From Candidatus Cloacimonadota bacterium (GTDB lineage Bacteria; Cloacimonadota; Cloacimonadia; Cloacimonadales; Cloacimonadaceae): a DNA stretch of 16,015 nt. The translations under genes and the position numbers were made by a program. The stretch spans positions 1 to 16,015 of the forward strand of contig JALNYD010000036.1 of assembly GCA_023230025.1 (NCBI GenBank), in the 5' to 3' direction. Below are positions 1 to 4,751 of this stretch, piece by piece. The number at the start of each line of letters is the position of its first letter. Positions within the stretch are counted from its first letter, which is position 1. The notes under the pieces are model-generated. The model saw only the letters and a program-made list of their open reading frames with translations. It was not told the DNA's origin and made no database searches.

Positions 1-49
1 AAGTGAACAAATCAGAGTTGCACAAATCAACCCTACCCTAAGATTTTGC

Positions 50-78
50 TTGACCGATAGGCACTTACTTAAAATTAT
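50..78 (+). promoter_or_regulatory. Candidate sigma-70 promoter for phnDC
   Basis: TTGACC at 50-55 matches the -35 consensus in five of six positions. It is followed after 17 nt by AATTAT at 73-78, a weak -10 with four of six matches. The position, about 35 nt upstream of the preferred phnD start, is sensible. The weak -10 keeps this tentative. Confidence 0.3.
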
Positions 79-114
79 CAGCATAATCCAAAAAGCATGG
101 AGAATATAGAGTTT

Positions 115-1038
115 ATGAAGAGATACCTGATTCTTCTCGTCTCAGTCTTGCTTGCCATCTCTGCCTGTCAGAGTGAGAGTGCCCGGGCTGCAAATGCGAA
201 TAAAAAGTTAGGCACCAGGCAGAATCCGATCAAGATGTATTTTGTCCCTTCCCTGGAAGCCGGAAAGGTTGTAGCCAGTGGAGAAGCCATCGCGGCAGCT
301 CTGCATGAAGCTACAGGATACCACTATAAGGTGGCTGTTCCCACCAGTTATGCTGCGGTGATCGAGGCTCTGGGCAATTATCAGGCCGATATTGCCTGGC
401 TGCCCACCTATGCTTATGTATTGGCGAAACAGAAGTATGATGCCAATGTCCGGCTGATGACCGTGCGCAATGGTTTGAAGAGCTACCGGGGTCAGTTTGT
501 GACCGCGCGGGACGACATTAAAAGTCTGGAAGATATCCAGGGGAAAGTAGTTGCCTATACCGATGCAGCTTCCACTTCGGGCTATATCTATCCTTCAGCT
601 TTGCTAAAAGATAAAGGCATTGAACCCAAAGATCACCTCTTTGCCGGAGGACATCCCCAGGCAATTTTGGCTGTGTATAGCGGAAGGGCAGATGTGGCCT
701 GTTCATACTGGAGTCCGGCGGATTCGACTGGGATGCCGATGGATGCAAGGGAAAAGCTCTATTCTACTCATAATGACGTATTTACGAAAGTACGCATTGT
801 TGACTATACGGATTGGATTCCCAATGATACAGTTACCTTCCGCAGAAACTTGCCTGAGGAGTTGGAACAAGAGGTGGTGAAAGCGCTGTATGACTTTGCT
901 CAAAGCGCTGCCGGGCAGGCGACCTTGAAGACCTTGTATGATGTGGATGGACTGGAACACGCTTCCGATGCAGATTACGATGTGGTGCGCAGTGCTCTCA
1001 AAGCCATGAATATGGATCCTGCTGAGATGCTGAAGTAA
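115..1038 (+). CDS. phnD: Phosphonate/phosphate-type ABC transporter substrate-binding lipoprotein (PhnD-like)
   Basis: Solute-binding protein of the PhnD family, which captures phosphonate, phosphite or phosphate outside the inner membrane for an ABC importer. I prefer the ATG at 115 to the in-frame ATG at 97. It gives a compact lipoprotein signal (K2-R3, a hydrophobic stretch, then lipobox I15-S16-A17-C18) and has GGAG upstream at 99-102, while the ATG at 97 has no ribosome binding site. The product is then 307 residues, normal for the family. The mature part has the family layout: a KMYFVPS first strand, an ADIAWLPTYAYV hinge strand, and the ASTSGYIYPSALL segment, which corresponds to the ligand-binding S-x-S-G loop. 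It is followed with a 1-nt overlap (TAATG) by the ATPase gene. The substrate cannot be fixed from sequence. Confidence 0.85.
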   Translation: MKRYLILLVSVLLAISACQSESARAANANKKLGTRQNPIKMYFVPSLEAGKVVASGEAIAAALHEATGYHYKVAVPTSYAAVIEALGNYQADIAWLPTYAYVLAKQKYDANVRLMTVRNGLKSYRGQFVTARDDIKSLEDIQGKVVAYTDAASTSGYIYPSALLKDKGIEPKDHLFAGGHPQAILAVYSGRADVACSYWSPADSTGMPMDAREKLYSTHNDVFTKVRIVDYTDWIPNDTVTFRRNLPEELEQEVVKALYDFAQSAAGQATLKTLYDVDGLEHASDADYDVVRSALKAMNMDPAEMLK

Positions 1039-1778
1039 TGCCAATTCTCGAAATCAAGCATCTCTATAAAAGCTATGACGGCAAAAGCTATGCCGTCAAT
1101 GACCTCAGTTTTTCAGTGGAGGCAAATGACTTTGTAGTACTGCTGGGGCTTTCCGGCAGCGGAAAATCAACTCTTTTGCGCTGCATCAACCGCCTTATTG
1201 AACCCACAAGGGGTGATGTGCTCTTTCAGGAAGAATCCATTACAGCATTAAAGGGAACGGAGTTGCGGCAATATCGACGCAATATAGCGATGGTGTTTCA
1301 GCAGTTCAACCTGGTAAAAAACCTCAGTGTACTAACTAATGTTTTGACCGGGAGACTGGGTTATCACCGGATCGGCTCCGCCTTTACCAAAGCAGAAATC
1401 GAAAGTGCCATGCAAAACCTGAAACGGGTTGGCTTGCAGGATTTTGCCTCGCGTCAGGTCAAACAGCTTTCGGGTGGTCAGCAGCAAAGAGTGGCAATCG
1501 CCAGGGCTTTGATGCAGGAACCCCGGATAATATTGGCCGATGAGCCCGTTGCCAGTCTGGATCCTGCCACGGCGGATTCGATCATGCAGTATCTGGCTGA
1601 GATCAATGGCGAGGGCATCGCAGTGATCTGTTCGCTGCATTTTCTTTCCCTGGCACGGCGATATGGCAGCCGGGTTCTGGCTTTGAAGGATGGAATCAAG
1701 GCCTTTGAGGGTTTGCCGGCAGAAATTGACAAAGCACGGTTCAAAGCGATCTACGGCGAGGATGCAGAAGAAATCTGA
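1038..1778 (+). CDS. phnC: Phosphonate/phosphate-type ABC transporter ATP-binding protein (PhnC-like)
   Basis: Cytoplasmic ATPase that would power the importer served by the preceding binding protein. All nucleotide-binding motifs are intact in the 246-residue product: Walker A GLSGSGKST (37-45), Q-loop Q88, signature LSGGQ (144-148), Walker B IILADE (164-169) and the H-loop His201. The stretch 'CINRLIEPTRGDVLF' after Walker A and 'LTGRLGY' in the helical domain are typical of PhnC. The start codon overlaps the phnD stop. No permease (PhnE) gene follows; the next 270 bp are gene-free and then tRNA genes begin. The pair therefore needs a membrane partner encoded elsewhere or has lost it. The healthy motifs contrast with the decayed ATPase at 4047-4706. 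Confidence 0.87.
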   Translation: MPILEIKHLYKSYDGKSYAVNDLSFSVEANDFVVLLGLSGSGKSTLLRCINRLIEPTRGDVLFQEESITALKGTELRQYRRNIAMVFQQFNLVKNLSVLTNVLTGRLGYHRIGSAFTKAEIESAMQNLKRVGLQDFASRQVKQLSGGQQQRVAIARALMQEPRIILADEPVASLDPATADSIMQYLAEINGEGIAVICSLHFLSLARRYGSRVLALKDGIKAFEGLPAEIDKARFKAIYGEDAEEI

Positions 1779-1816
1779 TTCAGGTTTTCAGGTTTTGAGG
1801 TTTTCGAGTTTTGAAG
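1777..1816 (+). repeat. Five degenerate 8-bp tandem units after phnC
   Basis: Immediately after the phnC stop codon the sequence falls into five consecutive 8-bp units, mostly TTTT followed by four purine-rich bases: GATTCAGG, TTTTCAGG, TTTTGAGG, TTTTCGAG and TTTTGAAG. The first unit includes the last two bases of the stop codon. It resembles slipped-strand low-complexity DNA and does not code for anything I recognise. Confidence 0.6.
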
Positions 1817-2048
1817 TTGTCGTAAGTTCAAAGATATCGCTACGATTCAAGCAGAAACCTGACCCGTGAAAGAATTGAAACCTGATTGTACTGATCAATG
1901 GGTTCAATTGATGTGAAGCCAGTTAAATCAAACGGATTACATATCCAGGAAATCTGTGTATATCCGTTAAATCCGTTAAATCTGCGTTCCATTTTCGCTT
2001 TTTCGCTTGACAAAAACTCCAGCGCTAAAAACATGGTAATACATATGA
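1817..2048. other. Gene-free gap with short direct and inverted repeats
   Basis: No coding region is credible here. Visible structure: GAAACCTGA occurs at 1854-1862 and 1877-1885, and nearly its reverse complement (TCAGGTTTT) lies at 1780-1788. ATCAAT (1894-1899) and ATTGAT (1907-1912) form a small inverted repeat. ATCCGTTAA is repeated in tandem at 1962-1970 and 1971-1979 between AATCTGTGTAT and ATCTGCGTTCC, and AACGGAT at 1931-1937 is its inverted partner. This kind of 'ATCCGT.AATCTGCG' phrase looks like a dispersed intergenic repeat, but only a genome search could confirm that. No clear rho-independent terminator for phnDC is seen. Confidence 0.5.
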
Positions 2049-2124
<76 letters not shown>

Positions 2125-2129
2125 ATTTT

Positions 2130-2157
2130 GAGAGCTCCTTTGCGATCTCTCTTTTTT
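2130..2157 (+). terminator. Weak terminator-like hairpin between the first two tRNA genes
   Basis: GAGAG (2130-2134) and CTCTC (2147-2151) can form a 5-bp stem with a 12-nt loop, directly followed by six T residues (2152-2157). It could release part of the transcripts after the initiator tRNA, raising its level relative to the three tRNAs behind it. The stem is short, so it may be only a processing spacer. Confidence 0.35.
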
Positions 2158-2168
2158 AAATAGAGTGT

Positions 2169-2245
2169 GGCGGTGTAGCTCAGCTGGTTAGAGCGTCGGA
2201 ATCATAATCCGCAGGTCCGGGGTTCAAATCCCTGCGCCGCTACCA
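2169..2245 (+). tRNA. tRNA-Met, elongator (CAT)
   Basis: Cloverleaf with acceptor GGCGGTG / CGCCGCT (including G1-U72 and U6-G67 wobbles), D-arm AGCTCAGCTGGTTAGAGC, anticodon loop ATCATAA and encoded CCA. The G1 start and the absence of the GGG/CCC anticodon stem exclude an initiator. A CAT anticodon may also belong to the lysidine-modified tRNA-Ile2. The GGAATCATAATCC arm looks more like elongator Met, but identity is not certain. The outermost anticodon-stem pair (U27-C43) is a mismatch. Confidence 0.88.
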
Positions 2246-2253
2246 CTTTTTCT

Positions 2254-2330
2254 GCGCCAGTAGCTCAGCAGGATAGAGCAGCAGCCTTCTAAGCTGCGGG
2301 TCAGGGGTTCGAATCCCTTCTGGCGTGCCA
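2254..2330 (+). tRNA. tRNA-Arg (TCT)
   Basis: Acceptor GCGCCAG / CTGGCGT pairs fully with a G1-U72 wobble. The discriminator is G73 and CCA is encoded. The anticodon loop CTTCTAA on the perfect stem GCAGC/GCTGC gives anticodon TCT, which reads AGA/AGG arginine codons. It lies only 8 nt after the preceding tRNA, so the two are co-transcribed. Confidence 0.95.
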
Positions 2331-2352
2331 AATATTGATCTCTTTCTAGCAT

Positions 2353-2428
2353 GGTGGATGTAGTTCAATGGCAGAGCACCGGATTGTGGTTCCGGGCGTT
2401 GTGGGTTCGACTCCCATCATCCACCCCA
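2353..2428 (+). tRNA. tRNA-His (GTG)
   Basis: Anticodon loop TTGTGGT on the perfect stem CCGGA/TCCGG gives anticodon GTG. Acceptor GTGGATG / CATCCAC is perfect. The extra 5' G (position -1, 2353) faces discriminator C73 (2425), the specific identity element of tRNA-His. CCA is encoded at 2426-2428. It is the last member of the cluster and is followed by a strong terminator 25 nt downstream. Confidence 0.95.
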
Positions 2429-2452
2429 TCTTTGAAAACTGATAACAGTTGC

Positions 2453-2491
2453 AACCGCATCGATTTCGGAAGGTCGATGCGGTTTCTTTTT
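2453..2491 (+). terminator. Rho-independent terminator of the tRNA cluster
   Basis: CCGCATCGA (2455-2463) pairs perfectly with TCGATGCGG (2474-2482) around a 10-nt loop. Two more A-T pairs extend the base, and TTTCTTTTT follows directly. This is a textbook intrinsic terminator ending the tRNA transcript. Confidence 0.9.
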
Positions 2492-2492
2492 G

Positions 2493-2580
2493 GGATTCGA
2501 CACGTCTATTCTTTGGATTCGATACGGCGCGTCTTTCGATTCGCCACGTCTCTTTTTAGGATTCGACACGTCTCGTGTCG
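2493..2580 (+). repeat. Four tandem 22-bp units
   Basis: A core of GGATTCGACACGTCT starts at 2493, 2515, 2537 and 2559, exactly 22 bp apart. Units 1 and 4 share the intact 15-bp core. Unit 2 has GATACGGCGCGTCT and unit 3 starts CGATTCGCCACGTCT. The seven bases after each core are mostly T-rich. The fourth unit is the left arm and loop of the hairpin element at 2559-2646, so the earlier units look like duplicated half-copies of it. Confidence 0.75.
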
Positions 2581-2646
2581 ATCGAGGCCGCAGGCCGAGA
2601 AAAGTAAGCAGCTGCGCTGCTTCTGCAGACGAGACGTCTGCAATCC
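2559..2646. repeat. Nested inverted-repeat element made of four triloop hairpins
   Basis: Four short hairpins, each with a perfect stem and a 3-nt loop, follow one another: TCGACACG-TCT-CGTGTCGA (2563-2581), GGCC-GCA-GGCC (2586-2596), AAGCAGC-TGC-GCTGCTT (2606-2622) and TGCAGACG-AGA-CGTCTGCA (2624-2642). The loops of hairpins 1 and 4 are complementary, as are those of 2 and 3. GGATT/AATCC (2559-2563/2642-2646), ACGTCTCGT/ACGAGACGT (2568-2576/2629-2637) and CGCAG/CTGCG (2589-2593/2612-2616) all pair about the same axis at 2602.5. The element is thus an inverted pair of double hairpins. It resembles REP/BIME-type repeats or a structured RNA; its function is unknown. Confidence 0.7.
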
Positions 2647-2916
2647 TATCCCCGGCTTTCATTGTCGGTGGCAAAAACCGGCTTGAACACCAAACAGCTA
2701 AGTGATGCAATTGACTATTCCCATAGTCCCGAAAAAAGTAAACAATGTTAACACACCATTGGTGACAAATGTACAGGTTGGATTTCCCTGAGGGAGCCGG
2801 AGCAATACTTCTAATAAACTGATGGGCATATAGTTAGTAGGCTTTAAAATAGCGCTGACCAGCTTAGGAACGAATCTTGCATATAGAATTAGCCAAGAAC
2901 AACGCGTGAGGAAATC
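2647..2916. other. Gene-free leader region with several small palindromes
   Basis: No coding region is supported. Visible symmetric sites are GACTAT-TCCC-ATAGTC (2713-2728), the 8-bp palindrome TGTTAACA (2746-2753), CACCA-T-TGGTG (2754-2764) and TCCCT-G-AGGGA (2785-2795). They lie upstream of the small secreted-protein gene and could be regulatory sites. I could not find a well-spaced sigma-70 promoter; TATAGA at 2882-2887 has no -35 box at the right distance. Confidence 0.4.
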
Positions 2917-3267
2917 ATGAACAAGAGAATTGCAATATTAGCCTGTATGATGCTTGTGCTAGCTGTAGGTTTGTTTGCCAAGCATGAAAAAGTACGTGAC
3001 AGTTTTGATATATCGCCCAATCCGATGGAGCGAGTAACTACGATCTATTTACACTACAATACTCCGGTGACGGTCACCATTACTGTCGAGGACATCAATG
3101 GGAATCATGTCAGAACAATTTATAGCGGTCCCTGCGATAAAACTGCAGCTTTCACCTGGGAACGTGATGATGACGAGGGGACTTATGTTCCCAACGGCAC
3201 CTATTATGTGACTGTAAACCACGACAGCCGTTATACTTCCACAAAGAAGACCCTTATTCTGAAGTAA
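2917..3267 (+). CDS. Small secreted protein with a single FlgD/T9SS-type Ig-like domain
   Basis: A 116-residue exported protein. Residues 1-21 are a signal peptide (K3-R4, a hydrophobic core, and a likely cut after GLFA). The remainder looks like one FlgD-type Ig-like domain: 'ISPNPMERVTTIYLHY' matches the SPNP...TTI opening strand. 'VTITVEDINGNHVRTIYSGP' matches the 'V.L.IYD..G..VRTL..G' strands. 'FTWERDDDEGTYVPNGTYYVTV' matches the 'W.G.DD.G..V.SGTY' turn, and the end 'STKKTLILK' matches the usual T-K-K-x-x-L-x-K end. In the FCB group this domain usually sits at the C-terminus of large secreted proteins, so a free-standing copy is unusual. TGAGGA at 2907-2912 precedes the ATG by 4 nt. Its role and partner are unknown. 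Confidence 0.8.
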   Translation: MNKRIAILACMMLVLAVGLFAKHEKVRDSFDISPNPMERVTTIYLHYNTPVTVTITVEDINGNHVRTIYSGPCDKTAAFTWERDDDEGTYVPNGTYYVTVNHDSRYTSTKKTLILK

Positions 3268-3285
3268 GCCGGGTCTCGAATATTT

Positions 3286-4050
3286 ATGACGAAAGACTAC
3301 AAAAAGAAGTCTGTGCCGGGCTTCTTTTTGTTTTTTGCCGCAACTTTGCAGGAGGCTCTGCACCTTAGGTCAAACCGGCATGTTAGCAGCATGGTGATTT
3401 TGCGGCAGATCCTTTTTACTGGATATGAGGCATTGCCTTTGATCAGCTTTTTGGCTCTGGCCATAGGCGGCTTGATCATCCTGCAGGGCACCAACCTCCT
3501 AAGTAATTTTGGGCAGGGCATCTGGGTACATATCGTTTTGGTAACCGTTGTGGTAAACGAGCTTTCCGGGATTCTGACTGCATTGGTAGTGGTTGCCCGC
3601 AGCGGTACAGCTATTTCCACCGAACTGGGTAACATGAAGGTGAGGCGTGAGATAGATTTGATTGAGTCCTTCGGCATCTCACCGATCGGTTATCTGGTGG
3701 TATCTCGGATCATCGGCGTGGTCGTGGCCATGGTGGTATTGGTAGTATATTTTAATGTAATTGCGATTCTGGGCGGCTGGCTGTTTTCCCGCATCTTCAA
3801 TCATCTGGAGTTCAGAGCTTTTATGAACGATTTTCTATCCATATTGAAGCTCTCGCACGTTGTCTCCAGCCTGATCAAATCAGTGGTGTTTGGCATCATC
3901 ATCTCCAGTTTTTCCACCTATCAGGGAATGAGTGTCCGGCATGCCAGCACCGAAGTTCCGCAGCGAACCATCCGGGCAGTAGTGACTTCCATCTTTGCCA
4001 TAATCGTCAGTGACTTGCTGATTACCTGGTTGTTTTGGGTGTTTAGATGA
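3286..4050 (+). CDS. mlaE: MlaE-like ABC transporter permease (MCE/Mla lipid transport)
   Basis: Inner-membrane permease of the MlaE/YrbE family, which with an MlaF ATPase and an MCE protein moves phospholipids across the envelope. The 254 residues are the usual length, with about five hydrophobic segments. The best-conserved part is NELSGILTALVVVARSGTAI followed by ELGNMKVRREID (91-124), matching the family's 'REl.P...a...aGR.Gsa..AElG.M...EqID'. 'ESFGISPIGYLVVSR' (127-141) forms the coupling region that contacts the ATPase. The start at 3286 has no clear ribosome binding site, but the amphipathic N-terminal stretch before RQILFTGYEALP is expected in the family. A terminator-like hairpin overlaps codons 6-17. 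The stop overlaps the next gene's start by 4 nt (ATGA). Confidence 0.88.
   Translation: MTKDYKKKSVPGFFLFFAATLQEALHLRSNRHVSSMVILRQILFTGYEALPLISFLALAIGGLIILQGTNLLSNFGQGIWVHIVLVTVVVNELSGILTALVVVARSGTAISTELGNMKVRREIDLIESFGISPIGYLVVSRIIGVVVAMVVLVVYFNVIAILGGWLFSRIFNHLEFRAFMNDFLSILKLSHVVSSLIKSVVFGIIISSFSTYQGMSVRHASTEVPQRTIRAVVTSIFAIIVSDLLITWLFWVFR
3301..3336 (+). terminator. Terminator-like hairpin inside the start of mlaE
   Basis: AAAAAGAAG (3301-3309) pairs perfectly with CTTCTTTTT (3321-3329) across an 11-nt loop, and a G plus six T residues follow (3331-3336). It lies 33 nt after the stop of the small secreted-protein gene, where a terminator for that gene would be expected, yet inside the first codons of mlaE. 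It may be a terminator or attenuator between the two units, or an accident of Lys and Phe codons. The stem is A/T-rich. Confidence 0.4.
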
Positions 4051-4706
4051 AGATAACCTTTGAAAATGTCAGCAGTCTGGAGGGAATCCGCAATCTGGAT
4101 TTAGAGCTGGATTTGAGCCATGTGACAGTGCTGTATGATCCCTCCGAGATACTTTCCCATGCGATTTTGAATGCCATTGTGGGTTTGGACGAATTGTGGG
4201 ATGGTCAGATTCTTGTGGATGGTATTCCTCATTGGCAGTATCTGGATCAGGAGCCTCAGGCCCGTAGTTTCGGATATGTGTTTGATGAGGGGATCATGCT
4301 TTCCAATCTTTCTCTGAAGGAGAATTTGATGTTGCCGCTGAGATGGTTGAATCCGGATTTGGATGAAGGGGAGACTCAGAAGATGATTGACAGTTGGATG
4401 CAGAGATTTGATTTGAACCTGGATCTTTCACAACGTCCGGTGGTCTATCGCCCTGGCGAGTTGAAACTATTGAGTTTTGTGCGTACCCTGATGATTGCTC
4501 CGAAGGTTTTGTTGATTGATGATCCATATTACATGCTCAATAAAACAGAGCGGCAGAAATTGTACAGGATACTGTGTAATCTGAAGAATAGCAATCCCAT
4601 GTTGATTGCCAGTATTGATGATGATTTTGGGAGTGGCTTTGCCGATGAGATTATCGATTTGAGTGGCAAGCAGGGAAATTTGGTGTCAGTAGCAAGTCTT
4701 TCTTGA
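4047..4706 (+). CDS. MlaF-like ABC subunit with all catalytic motifs degenerate (pseudo-ATPase)
   Basis: By position between mlaE and mlaD and by overall pattern this is the ABC subunit of the MCE transporter. The fold is recognisable: an N-terminal strand, 'VTVLYDPSEILSHAILNAIVGL' where Walker A belongs, 'WDGQILVDG', 'SFGYVFDEGIMLSNLSLKENLMLPLRW', 'APKVLLIDDP' and 'ADEIIDLSG'. The catalytic residues are gone. The P-loop reads DPSEILSHA (31-39) with no Gly-rich loop or Lys. The Q-loop Gln is Asp80. LSGGQ is replaced by YRPGE (134-138). The Walker B Glu is Asp159, and the H-loop His is missing (SIDD, 189-192). The 219-codon frame is intact, with a 4-nt overlap with mlaE, so it is not a decaying frameshifted gene. 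It probably has a structural role, with ATP hydrolysis supplied by another protein; this is inference. Compared with its neighbours it seems rich in TTG leucine codons. Confidence 0.78.
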   Translation: MKITFENVSSLEGIRNLDLELDLSHVTVLYDPSEILSHAILNAIVGLDELWDGQILVDGIPHWQYLDQEPQARSFGYVFDEGIMLSNLSLKENLMLPLRWLNPDLDEGETQKMIDSWMQRFDLNLDLSQRPVVYRPGELKLLSFVRTLMIAPKVLLIDDPYYMLNKTERQKLYRILCNLKNSNPMLIASIDDDFGSGFADEIIDLSGKQGNLVSVASLS

Positions 4707-4751
4707 CAAAATTGTGCCCTTCTAAAAGGCTTAATTCGTTTGGGAAAAAAT

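Noticed and set aside
97..114. ATG at 97 as the start of the PhnD-like protein
   Set aside because: It has no ribosome binding site and would put six residues, including acidic ones, before the lipoprotein signal. The ATG at 115 is better on both counts.
2007..2048. Perfect -35 box TTGACA (2007-2012) upstream of the tRNA cluster as a tRNA promoter
   Set aside because: The location is attractive, but no -10 box lies 16-18 nt downstream. The nearest TAAT-containing stretch starts about 24 nt away and almost abuts the tRNA start, so I do not annotate it.
2493..2580. The 22-bp periodic repeats as a small CRISPR array
   Set aside because: The repeats are directly tandem with only about 7 T-rich bases between the 15-bp cores, there are no spacers of normal length and no cas genes are present.
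2351..2710. Open reading frames of 70-110 codons on both strands through the tRNA-His and hairpin region
   Set aside because: They read through a tRNA gene, a terminator and repeats, have no ribosome binding sites, and their Arg/Ser-rich products resemble no family.
3350..3391. AGGAGG at 3350-3355 as the ribosome binding site for a shorter MlaE-like protein
   Set aside because: No ATG, GTG or TTG lies at a proper distance in frame (the next ATG is at 3391), and starting there would remove the N-terminal amphipathic segment expected in MlaE proteins.
4703..4736. TTGACA at 4703-4708 overlapping the end of the MlaF-like gene as an internal promoter for mlaD
   Set aside because: No -10-like hexamer has suitable spacing: TAAAAG is 14 nt away and TTAATT 22 nt away. 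Chance is sufficient.
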